Assembly: GCF_030063205.1 (NCBI RefSeq)
Contig: NZ_JASISQ010000005.1
Location: 186,001 to 250,000, forward strand
Length of the DNA stretch: 64,000 nt
From: Arthrobacter antibioticus
Lineage (GTDB): Bacteria; Actinomycetota; Actinomycetes; Actinomycetales; Micrococcaceae
Direction: 5' to 3'
Part shown: piece by piece, positions 26,310 through 35,000 of the stretch
How positions within the stretch are numbered: position 1 is the stretch's first letter
Layout: every line of letters starts with the position of its first letter
Notes under the pieces: model-generated
What the model saw: the letters and a program-made list of their open reading frames with translations, nothing else
Database searches by the model: none
What the model was told of the DNA's origin: nothing
Made by a program: the position numbers and the translations under genes

Positions 26310-26668
26310 TGCGAGTCTCCTGGATCGGGCGTAGCGGTGAGAAACGCCGTCGTGCTTGTGGTGAAGGCGCGCCACTGGCTGCGCTGACGGTTCAACTCGG
26401 TGAAGCCGGCAGCGGTGAGCGAAAAGTACTTTCGCCCGGGGCCGCTTTCGCCGGGGCGCCATTGAACATCTACCCATCCGGCTGTTTCAAAGCGGGTTAA
26501 AAGTGGATACAGAGTGCCACCCTTGAAAGTGCCCAGGCCCGCATCCTCTAGTGCAGTGATGATGGCGTAACCGTAGGTGGGGCCGCCCTGCAGTGCTTGC
26601 AAGGCGCACAGTCCCAAGGATGCGCGGTTCCAATCGCTGGGCCAGGGTTCTGCCGAAATCAACGTCAT
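26306..26668 (-). CDS. PadR-family transcriptional regulator
   Basis: The 120-residue protein has the PadR winged helix: ALQGGPTYGYAIITALEDAG, then FKGGTLYPLLTRFETAGWVDVQWRPGESGPGRKYFSLTAAGFTEL. A 16-bp perfect palindrome lies 14 bases upstream of the ATG, the likely autoregulatory operator. It is coupled to the HAAS membrane protein gene by a 4-base overlap, forming the common PadR/HAAS pair. Confidence 0.92.
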   Translation of the reverse strand: MTLISAEPWPSDWNRASLGLCALQALQGGPTYGYAIITALEDAGLGTFKGGTLYPLLTRFETAGWVDVQWRPGESGPGRKYFSLTAAGFTELNRQRSQWRAFTTSTTAFLTATPDPGDSQ

Positions 26669-26681
26669 AACTAGATTGTAT

Positions 26682-26697
26682 GCCTAACTAGTTAGGC
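26682..26697. promoter_or_regulatory. Perfect palindrome before padR (candidate operator)
   Basis: GCCTAACTAGTTAGGC is a 16-bp perfect palindrome, 14 bases upstream of the padR start. An imperfect repeat, ATAACTAGATTGTAT, lies just downstream of it on the padR side (26668-26682). Autorepression is likely. Confidence 0.7.
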
Positions 26698-26739
26698 TGG
26701 CAACCTCTGTTGGTGGTAAAATACCCGTTATTGGAATGG

Positions 26740-27411
26740 TCAGAGGGCTTGGCGGAGCCAATGCTCAACGCCGCTAATGTGTACCGTCAGCAAGGACTTG
26801 GCCAATTCTGCATCACCGCGCTCAAGGGCCTCGATGATGGCGGCATGCTCAGAGAGCGTGCGATCCACGGCTTTCTCTTGGGTCAGGCCCCGCCAAATGC
26901 GGGCGCGGACAGTGCTGCTGGAGAGCGCATCAAGGACGCTGGCAAGGTATGAGTTGTTGGCCGCCGCTGTGATTAGCTGATGAAAAATCAGGTCATGTTC
27001 AACGAGCTGCTCTACGCTGGTTTCCTCGTCTATGTTATCCATAGTGGCTCGCAGCGCGCTGATTTGCGCGGCTGTGATGCGCCCAGCGGCGATGGCTGCT
27101 GCGGCGGGTTCCAAGATCCGCCGCACGGCAAAGATATCCAAGATCGATTCATCCTGGTGGAGGTCAACAATGAATGACATGGCCTCCGTGAGGAGCTGGG
27201 GTTCCAGGCTAGTCACGTAGGTGCCATCGCCACGACGCACATCCAAAACCCGGATAATCTCCAATGCCTTAACCGCTTCACGCAAGGAGCTGCGGGAAAG
27301 CCCAAGTTTTTCGCTTAGTTCTTTCTCAGGAGGGAGCCTGTCACCGGCGCAAAGCTCGCCGGAGATGATCATTTCCTTGATTTTTGTGATTGCTTCGTCA
27401 GTTACGGCCAT
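26740..27411 (-). CDS. FadR-type GntR regulator, candidate regulator of the fucose regulon
   Basis: The 223-residue protein has a winged helix (residues 8-75: GDRLPPEKELSEKLGLSRSSLREAVKALEIIRVLDVRRGDGTYV) and an FCD domain with metal-ligand candidates in VRRILEPAAAA, EHDLIFHQLI, LSEHAAIIEAL and VHISGVEHWL. It is close to the fucose transport genes but on the opposite strand and separated by the PadR pair. A FadR-like site overlaps its own promoter at 27425, with the CATCAGA/TCTGATG core related to the fucose operators. Regulation of the fucose genes is inference. Confidence 0.9.
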   Translation of the reverse strand: MAVTDEAITKIKEMIISGELCAGDRLPPEKELSEKLGLSRSSLREAVKALEIIRVLDVRRGDGTYVTSLEPQLLTEAMSFIVDLHQDESILDIFAVRRILEPAAAAIAAGRITAAQISALRATMDNIDEETSVEQLVEHDLIFHQLITAAANNSYLASVLDALSSSTVRARIWRGLTQEKAVDRTLSEHAAIIEALERGDAELAKSLLTVHISGVEHWLRQAL

Positions 27412-27424
27412 GTCAACAGTCTAA

Positions 27425-27438
27425 TGGTCTGATGTTTG
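27425..27438. promoter_or_regulatory. FadR-like site before the GntR gene
   Basis: TGGTCTGATGTTTG, read on the minus strand as CAAACATCAGACCA, has the AAACATC half-site of the fucose palindromes joined to a GACCA half. It lies 14 bases before the regulator's ATG and could be an autoregulatory site. Confidence 0.5.
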
Positions 27439-27561
27439 CGAAAAGGGTGCCCCGCCGGGTTCGAGAAGGGGGAAACGTTCGGCCGTTGAGAGATGTCATT
27501 ATCTCCAACGTCAACGCAGGAGGGTGGGGCGGCAATGCAGGGTAAAACGCCCGGAACGCAG

Positions 27562-27599
27562 AAATGCACCCTCCGATGAAACATCGAGGGGTGCATTTT
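27562..27599 (-). terminator. Terminator of tRNA-Ser(GCT)
   Basis: AAATGCACCC..CGATG pairs with CATCG..GGGTGCATTT around an AAA loop, just downstream of the minus-strand tRNA, with a T run on that strand side. Confidence 0.88.
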
Positions 27600-27604
27600 C
27601 TCTG

Positions 27605-27693
27605 CGGAGACGGGGAGATTTGAACTCCCGGTGGAGTATAACCCCCACACTTCATTAGCAGTGAAGCCCATTCGGCCGCTCTGGCACGTCTCC
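27605..27693 (-). tRNA. tRNA-Ser (anticodon GCT)
   Basis: 89-nt class II tRNA: acceptor GGAGACG pairs with CGTCTCC, anticodon loop CTGCTAA giving GCT, a long variable arm and T loop TTCAAAT. CCA is not encoded. Confidence 0.96.
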
Positions 27694-27784
27694 AGCACTG
27701 GTTAGGGTAGAAGCCCCTAACCAGCATCCCAAACTTTACCCAGTAAAGGCCCTGCAAAGCAAAACGAAGGGTGGGGCGCCTCGT

Positions 27785-29935
27785 TTAGAGGCCGCCATTG
27801 AGCGCCCGCCACAGAAATTCATGCGAGGCCGTGTGCAGCCTGGCGGCCTGCTTATTGTTTCCAGCCCCGGCATGGCCGCCCTCTAGCGCTTCATGGAACC
27901 ATACTGGAATGCTCATCGATTCCATCCGAGCGGCCATCTTCCTCGCCTGCACTGGCCCCACCCGGTCATCCGATGTGGCTGTCCAAATGAAAGTGGCCGG
28001 GTACGTTACATCGGCACGCAACAGGTGATACGGCGAGAACGTTTTGATGAACTCCCACTGCTGGGGCACATCCGGGTCGCCGTATTCGGCGATCCACGAG
28101 GCCCCCGCGGAAAGCTTCGTGTAACGGCGCATGTCCAACAGCGGAACACCGCAGGAAACTGCCCCAAATAGTTCCGGATACACGGTGAGCATATTTCCCA
28201 CAAGCAACCCACCATTGCTGCCGCCAGCGCATCCCAGTCTCGATGGCGAGGTGACCTGGCGTGCAGATAAATCGCGGGCAACCGCGGCGAAATCCTCGTA
28301 GGCCCGGTGCCGGTTTTCCTGCAGGGCTGCCGTATGCCAGGTGGGTCCGTACTCGCCACCGCCACGGATGTTGGCCACCACGAACACCCCGCCGCGCTCC
28401 AGCCAGCTGCGTCCCACGGCGCCGCTGTAGGCGGGTGTGCGTGAAACCTCGAACCCGCCGTAGCCGCTGAGCAGGGTTGGATTGGCGCCGTCGAGCATGA
28501 GCTCCTTTGGGCCCACTTGGAAGTAGGGCACTTCTGTTCCGTCAGCGGAGGTGGCGAAGTGCTGCTCTACGGTGTACTTTTCGGCATGGAAGAACGACGG
28601 CGCCGCCCGCACCAGCATTGCCGGCTCACCCGCAGTGCCGATGGGTTGGATGCCGGTGGGTTGAGTCCCGATGGGTTGAGCGCCGGTGGGCGCATCAACA
28701 GTGCCGCGGTACAGGGTGGATGGGGTAAGGAAACCGGAAGCGAGAAGCCAGTAATCGTTGCCCTCGGCGGTGGCTTCGTCGTCGACGGCGTAAGCGTCCA
28801 CAGAGTGCAGGGCAGGACAGGCGTCCAACTCGGTTGCAGCCCAATCTGAGGCGGGGTCAACCACTAAAATTTGTGAGGACACATCAGATAATAAGTTCAA
28901 CAGAAGAAAGTCCTTGGTCCAGCTCCAGGACTGCAACGACTGCGCCGGAGTCGGGTCAAAGATGGTGTGAAATTCTCGGTTGCCAGCCATAAACGCTTCT
29001 AGTTCAATGACCAGCAGGGTACCGGGTGCGTACTCTTCGCCGGTGACGCAGAACGTGGTTCGCGGACGCAGCAGCAGCCACTGGTGGTGCAGTGAGAGCG
29101 CCATGTCATTGGGCACATCGATGTGCACCCAATCCTCGCCAACCCGCAGATAGCTGCGGCTATTGTAGAAATCCAAGGCGTCGTGGGCAACATCTCGTTC
29201 ATATCCGGGGGTGCTGCTGTGCGAGACTCCACCGCTGAGGTGGGTCAATGGAACATCGAATATGGGCTGTTGTGCCGCCATCTCCGTTAGCGACTCGCCC
29301 CTGCGAAGTACCCGTGTGGCGGCAGGGTAGGAGGAGGCGGTCATGGAGCCCTTCCCTGTATCGGTACCCACATACAGGGTGTCTATATCGAACCAACTCA
29401 GCCTTGTCTTAGCCGGCGGCAAAACGAAACCGTCGGGAACAAAAGTGTTCGTGGCAAGGTCAAACTCACGGTAGGCAACCGCATCGCCCCCGTCGGGGGA
29501 CAGGGCGATCATGGCATGGCGGTACTCCTCGCCTGGGGCCGGGCGCAGCAGTGAAGCGCCGGCCCAGAGCCACTGGGCGTCTTCGGCTACGCATAGCGCG
29601 TCAATATCCAGTAGTACCTGCCACTGCGGTGTGGCACTGAGATAGCTCTCCCACGTAGTGCGGCGCCAGAGCCCGCGTGGGTTTGTTTTGTCGCGCCAAA
29701 AGTTGTAATACCAGTTCCCGCGCTTAGACACCATCGGAATCCTGTCTACCGAATCCAGCACCTCAAGAACCGAGGCCTCCAGCGCTGAATAGGCCGGGTT
29801 TACCAATGCGGCATCCGTGCGAGCGTTGCGCTTACGGACCCAAGCCATGGCATCGTCGCCGTGGATGTCTTCAAGCCACAGGAATTCATCCGTGGGTTGG
29901 TCTGCAATTTTCAAGGGTGTGGCAGCTTCAGTCAT
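27785..29935 (-). CDS. Prolyl oligopeptidase family serine peptidase (S9)
   Basis: The 716-residue enzyme has an N-terminal seven-bladed propeller region (starting DEFLWLEDIHGDDAMAWVRKRN) and a C-terminal alpha/beta hydrolase. The catalytic serine is in GGSNGGLL, the aspartate in TSDDRV and the histidine in EGGHAG. LLSGYGGFEVS and GGEYGPTWH are family motifs. No signal peptide, so cytoplasmic cleavage of proline-containing peptides is expected. Start chosen at MTEAATP (29935) after GGAG; an ATG 24 bases upstream is possible. Within the propeller there is a repeat of 5-residue units (PIGTQ, PTGIQ, PIGT), encoded by a 15-bp minisatellite. Confidence 0.92.
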   Translation of the reverse strand: MTEAATPLKIADQPTDEFLWLEDIHGDDAMAWVRKRNARTDAALVNPAYSALEASVLEVLDSVDRIPMVSKRGNWYYNFWRDKTNPRGLWRRTTWESYLSATPQWQVLLDIDALCVAEDAQWLWAGASLLRPAPGEEYRHAMIALSPDGGDAVAYREFDLATNTFVPDGFVLPPAKTRLSWFDIDTLYVGTDTGKGSMTASSYPAATRVLRRGESLTEMAAQQPIFDVPLTHLSGGVSHSSTPGYERDVAHDALDFYNSRSYLRVGEDWVHIDVPNDMALSLHHQWLLLRPRTTFCVTGEEYAPGTLLVIELEAFMAGNREFHTIFDPTPAQSLQSWSWTKDFLLLNLLSDVSSQILVVDPASDWAATELDACPALHSVDAYAVDDEATAEGNDYWLLASGFLTPSTLYRGTVDAPTGAQPIGTQPTGIQPIGTAGEPAMLVRAAPSFFHAEKYTVEQHFATSADGTEVPYFQVGPKELMLDGANPTLLSGYGGFEVSRTPAYSGAVGRSWLERGGVFVVANIRGGGEYGPTWHTAALQENRHRAYEDFAAVARDLSARQVTSPSRLGCAGGSNGGLLVGNMLTVYPELFGAVSCGVPLLDMRRYTKLSAGASWIAEYGDPDVPQQWEFIKTFSPYHLLRADVTYPATFIWTATSDDRVGPVQARKMAARMESMSIPVWFHEALEGGHAGAGNNKQAARLHTASHEFLWRALNGGL

Positions 29936-30033
29936 AAGCTCCATCCTAGGCACCGTCACAGGGAGGCCCGCCGCGCTCTCTGGCCAACCGTGCGTGGCCC
30001 GGCCAATGGGCGAGCATCAGTTAAGCTCAAAGG

Positions 30034-31977
30034 GTGGAATCTTTGGGCACGCAGACGGTGGTTATTGTGGGGGCGGGACCCCGCGGGACTTCCGTCATGG
30101 AAAGATTACTGGCCCACCATGGGAAAAATACCGACTCCCAGCCGCTGCATATCCACCTTGTAGACCCGTTTCCCCCCGGTGCAGGGCATGTTTGGCGCAC
30201 CGCACAATCCCGCCTGTACCTGATGAACACGCCAAGCTTTTTCCCCACACTCATCACGGATCAAGGAGTGAGCGCCCCGCCGTTGGCCGGCTGCAGCTTC
30301 AACGAATGGCGGCTAGCCCAGCAGAGTACACCGTGGCAGAAGCTCAGTGAGGACGATGAAACCGAACTTGCCGCACTTGGGGTAAAGAACTTCCCTAGCC
30401 GCGCACTGTACGGGCGCTACTTGAGCTGGTGTTTTGAGCAGCTAGTTCAAGCTATGCCCGACGGCGTCACACTCACCGTCCATTGTGCTGAAGCCAAGCG
30501 GGTGGCCAGGGACCACGAAAACGGTGGGTTCGCCGTCGTACTTCTTAACGGGACCAGCCTGCGTGCCGATCAGGTGGTGCTGGCGCTGGGACATGTGGAG
30601 TCCAAACTTAACCCAGCCCAACGCGAATTGCGTGACGACGCCCGCGTTCACGGACTGACGTACCTGCCACCGGCGGTGCCCAATGACGTGGACTGGGCTC
30701 AGCTTCCTGCCGGTGAAACTGTGCTGGTGCGCGGGATGGGACTTAACTTTTTTGACGTGCTGGGTCAGTTGACGGAGGGTCGCGGGGGAACATTCGAGCC
30801 CACAGGCAGGCCTGCCGGGGACGCGCTGCACTATGTTGCTTCGGGCAAGGAGCCGGTCATTGTGGGGGCCTCGCGCCGGGGCACTCCGTACCGGGCAAAA
30901 ACGGAGCTGGAGAGCCACTATCCTGCCAGTATTACCCTGCGGTTCTTGGGCGAAGATGCCGTGGCTGCGATCCGGGCTCTGGGGGCAACTGCCGGTTTTG
31001 ACCATGACATTTGGCCACTGCTGTACCGCGACGCCCTCTGGGCCTACTACACAACGCTGGCCCGGACCAGCCCCGATGCCATCACGGCGCAACTGTTACC
31101 TGAGCTGGATGCGCTGCTGCATTCCGGGTTGGACGACGGGGATCCCGGGTGGCCGCAACGGCTCAAGGAGCTTTTGGCAACGCACGTGCAGGATGAACAT
31201 ATCCTTGATTTGTTGGCGTTGGCTCGGCCTTTGTCGCGGCACAGGCGTCGCCCTGGAGCTGGTCACCGTTTCACTTCTCATGAGCAGATGGATGCAGCGG
31301 TTTTGGAGTATCTTTCAGCCGATGCGGCTGGCTCCGCCCGCGGTGAAGACGATCCGGTAAAAATGGCCATCGGGGCTTTGAACGCCGGGCGTGCCATCAT
31401 CAAGTCGCTGGTGGCGGACCGAGGCATTACCGAAACTTCGTGGCTGGGGGAGTTGCGCGGCTGGTTTGAAGGTTTCGTTGAGGGGCTGGCCAGTGGTCCT
31501 CCGCCTGTTCGCATGGAGCAGTTGGCTGCGCTTGTACGTGCCGGAGTGGTCCACTTTGCCGGACCCGATCCGCTCTTTCGTATCCAGCACGGAGTGTTTA
31601 CGGTTGGTTCGCCGTGGGTTGCTGCACCCCCGTGGGAAGCCCGGTACTTGGTAGAGGCGTTGGCACCGGCCAATCAGGTACAGGACAGCGGTTCAATTCT
31701 GCTCCGAAACCTGTTGGCTGATGGTTTGGCACGCCCTCGTCTCATGCTGGCTTCCGACGGTGAAGCTGTTGCCACCAGCGGGTTGGACGTCTCGGCTCCG
31801 CCCTACAGGCCCCTGGATGGTACGGGCGTTCCCGTGGCCGGGTTGTATGTACTGGGCCTACAACTCTCTTCCGTACAGTGGGGCACCGCGATCGCCGCCG
31901 AAGCCTCGGCGATTTACCGCAGCGGCTACCGGACAGTGCTCGATGCTGAGACGATCGCCATGGACATCCTCGGCTAA
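30034..31977 (+). CDS. FAD/NAD(P)-binding protein, NAD_binding_9 type
   Basis: The 647-residue protein starts with a dinucleotide-binding motif VVIVGAGPRGTSVMERLLAH and the family's HLVDPFPPGAGHVWRTAQS, LYLMNTPS. Further GxGxxG-like elements are VLALGHVES and VLVRGMGLNFFDVLGQLTEGRGG. This arrangement matches the uncharacterised FAD-NAD(P)-binding family (adenylate-cyclase-like name in some records is a misnomer). No signal or membrane segment. A GTG start is used; AAAGG lies very close, so an internal start near 30043 or 30058 is possible. Likely an oxidoreductase or N-hydroxylase-like enzyme; substrate unknown. Confidence 0.82.
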   Translation: MESLGTQTVVIVGAGPRGTSVMERLLAHHGKNTDSQPLHIHLVDPFPPGAGHVWRTAQSRLYLMNTPSFFPTLITDQGVSAPPLAGCSFNEWRLAQQSTPWQKLSEDDETELAALGVKNFPSRALYGRYLSWCFEQLVQAMPDGVTLTVHCAEAKRVARDHENGGFAVVLLNGTSLRADQVVLALGHVESKLNPAQRELRDDARVHGLTYLPPAVPNDVDWAQLPAGETVLVRGMGLNFFDVLGQLTEGRGGTFEPTGRPAGDALHYVASGKEPVIVGASRRGTPYRAKTELESHYPASITLRFLGEDAVAAIRALGATAGFDHDIWPLLYRDALWAYYTTLARTSPDAITAQLLPELDALLHSGLDDGDPGWPQRLKELLATHVQDEHILDLLALARPLSRHRRRPGAGHRFTSHEQMDAAVLEYLSADAAGSARGEDDPVKMAIGALNAGRAIIKSLVADRGITETSWLGELRGWFEGFVEGLASGPPPVRMEQLAALVRAGVVHFAGPDPLFRIQHGVFTVGSPWVAAPPWEARYLVEALAPANQVQDSGSILLRNLLADGLARPRLMLASDGEAVATSGLDVSAPPYRPLDGTGVPVAGLYVLGLQLSSVQWGTAIAAEASAIYRSGYRTVLDAETIAMDILG

Positions 31978-31998
31978 AAGAAGTGTCTGGAGGTGGCG

Positions 31999-32056
31999 GC
32001 GTGCCAAACTGGCGACGGCGTATGAAACTTCATAGGCCGTCGCCAGTTTGGCACGC
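31999..32056. terminator. 58-bp near-perfect palindrome between convergent genes
   Basis: A 21-bp perfect outer stem starting GCGTGCCAAACTGGCGAC (31999-32019 with 32036-32056) encloses TATGAA-AC-TTCATA. Likely a bidirectional terminator, though no T run follows the stem. Confidence 0.8.
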
Positions 32057-32074
32057 ACTCGGGTCGCGGAACAG

Positions 32075-35000
32075 CTAGCGGCGAGCCCCCTTGCGACGGG
32101 AGGCAGCGGCAATCCCAACACCGGCACCGACCAAGACAAGCGCGCCTAGACCCAGCGGAAGCACGGTGGCTCCAGTGGAGGCGAGATTACCTGAGCCGTT
32201 GGGGCCGGCTTCAGAGCCAGCACCAGCGCCTGGGCTTGCACCGGCCGTAGCGCCCGGGTTTGCAGGTGCTGTAGTCGGTACTTCTGCGGCGGAGGTCACC
32301 GGGATGGTGATCGGCAACCGTGCGTAGGTGCCGGCATCGGTGGTGATGGTGAAGCGCCCGGCGTTCAGCTCCTGCGGAACCGTAAAGTTCAGCGTCGCTG
32401 CGCCGTCGCTCACGGGGAAGCTGCCAAGCTCCGCCGGCAGCACCGCTGCGGCCAGAACTGCAAAACCAGTCCCGCCACCACTACCAGCTGGCTCATAGCG
32501 CAACGTTACCTTGGTGGATTTGGTCACTCCCAGGGAGGTCAGATCCAACTTCGCCAGGCCAATGCTCAGCTTCTGACCTGCGCTAACTGTGGCAGGGGCA
32601 TCGATGACGTCCACGCCGCGGCGGGAAAAGTCCGGCGCAATGGGTGCGGTGATGGACTTCTCGCTGAGGTAGGCAATCCAAGCGTCCCTGTCAATGAGGC
32701 CGGAATCCTTGGTGTTGGCTCCGTCGCTAAACACACGGAAGTTATCCCCGCCCGTTACCAGGAAGCCGAACGTGCCCACACGGTAGGAACGCTCAAGTTC
32801 CAGCGGTGCACCGTTGATGACCACGGAGGTGATGTGATCGCCGAGCTCACGGGTGGAATCGTAGGTGTAGTCCATATTGTCGGACAGGCCGAGGTTCAGG
32901 AACGGGCGGCTGGGGATGGTGCCGTCAGCGTTGGTCTGCCACTGCTGCTCCAGCATGGTCTTCACCTGGGCTCCGGTGAGGGAGGTTGTGTACAGATTGT
33001 TCACGAACGGAAGCACGGCGTTGGCATTGCCGTAACTGATAACGCCGTCGGCAACGCCCTCGTTCTTGTACAGCAGATCCGCGCGGAGCCCGCCTGGATT
33101 GACGACGCCGATCTCAGCTCCGCCGGTTTGCTCCGCCTTGAGTGCCTCCAAGAGGGCGTTGCCCACCAGGTTGCCCAGTGCGGATTCGCTGGCACGGTCG
33201 TCACGGGAGTACTTGCCGGTGACAGGATCGAGGGTCTGCGCCGTGGTGATGTCGGCGGTGATCTCGCCTACAGGAACGCTGCCTGCAACCTTGGCGTCAG
33301 CCAAAGCCTTGTTAACAATGGCCTGGACTTCTTTCACTCGCGGGAACTCGGCCGCGAGAGCGGCATCGTCCTCTGTGGTGCGGGGAACGATCTGCTGCGT
33401 GTAGGCGGTCACCGCATTGGTCTGCGCATCTACGAACAGCTGAACCTGGCCAATGTTCTCCCCGTAGCTCCCGGTTTGGAGGATGGGGCGGGTTTTCAGG
33501 GCTGCATCAGCTGAAACGCCCGGGATGGGTGCGTCCCACGCGTACTGTTTGTGCGTGTGGCCGGTGAAGATGGCGTTGACCAGCGGACTGGTGTTATTGA
33601 CGATGTTGGCGAATGCGCCACCGCCGGCAACTTCCTCTTCAAAGGTTGCGCCGTCGGGTGTTCCCATGCCTGCGCCCTCGTGGAATTCGGCCACGATGAC
33701 ATCGGCGAGCTTGCCGTCGGCGATCTTCTTGGCCACACGGTTCACAGCCTCAACAGGATCTCCGAACTCCAGCTGGGAGATCCCCGCTGGAGTCACCAAG
33801 GTGGGCGTTTCTTGCGTAATGGCCCCAATGACAGCCACCTTCACACCGTTCACGGTGATGATCTTGTACTCATCAAGCACCGGTGTAGTGGTGCCCTTGG
33901 CGTACACATTCGCGCCCAGGTAGTTCCACTTGGCGGCCTCGGTTACGCGCCCGTCAAGATCGGTATAGCCCTTGTCGAACTCATGATTTCCGACGGCGGA
34001 TGCGTCAAGTCCCAGCGCGTTCAGCACATCGATTGTGGGCTTGTCTTCCTGTGAGGCAGAAGCGAACAAGCTGGCACCTATGTTGTCACCGGCCGCTAGA
34101 AATGCTGTGTTGGCATCGCCTGAGGCCGCGCGCAGTTGCTCCACCGTACCGGCAAACTTCACAGTGTTTTTATCGATGCGGCCATGGAAATCGTTGATGT
34201 TCAACAAGTTGATTTCCTTGGTGCCCACCGGCTGCATGGACATGTTCAGGCCTACCAGCACGGGATCGTGGTCGGAGGCGGAGAACTGATCCGGTGTGTA
34301 GAAGTTGGTGATATTGGTGTTGTACCGGCTGTAGCCCATGGCGACAGATTCGGCAGAGTTGATGTTCCAGATATCGGCGCCTGTGATAAGTGAATTAGCG
34401 GCAGGAGAGGCCAAGATGTGATCCAGCGAGCCAACCATGCCACCGTAGCTGTAGGAGTGCTTGCCCGTTTTAGAGTTCTGGCCCACATAGCCGGCATCTT
34501 TCATGACCATGATGGGATCTTCAAAACCGTAGGCATTGAAGTCACCCATCAGCAGCACCTTGTTGGTTTCCTGCACCTGCTGCAAGTCGGTGGAAAACTT
34601 TACCAAGGCCGTGGCCTGTGCGGTACGTGCCTTGTTGGAGTTTCCTTGGCCCTCATCGTTATCGCCTGGAAGGGCGGAACCCTTGGACTTGAAGTGGTTG
34701 ACAATCAACAGGAGCTTGGTGGAGTCAGCGGCTCCGATCAGCTTGAAGGACTGAGCCAGCGGTTGGCGGGCCACACCCGTGAAAGCCGCATCGTCCAAGA
34801 TCACTGAGTCACCGACGGGTACGGCAACGTTTTTCTTATAAATGAACCCGGTGCGGATGACATCTTCGTTAGCTAATGCGGGGCGTGTGGCCGGAGACTT
34901 GGCGAAGGCCCACGTATCCGGAGTCTTTTCATTCAGGGCTGCAACCAACAGGGACATGGCGTTGTCGCGGTCCTTGGAGAACTTGGCGGAGTTTTCCACT

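Noticed and set aside
27966-27980. GTCATCCGATGTGG, similar to the fucose operator
   Set aside because: It lies within the conserved catalytic part of the prolyl oligopeptidase gene, so codon content explains it.
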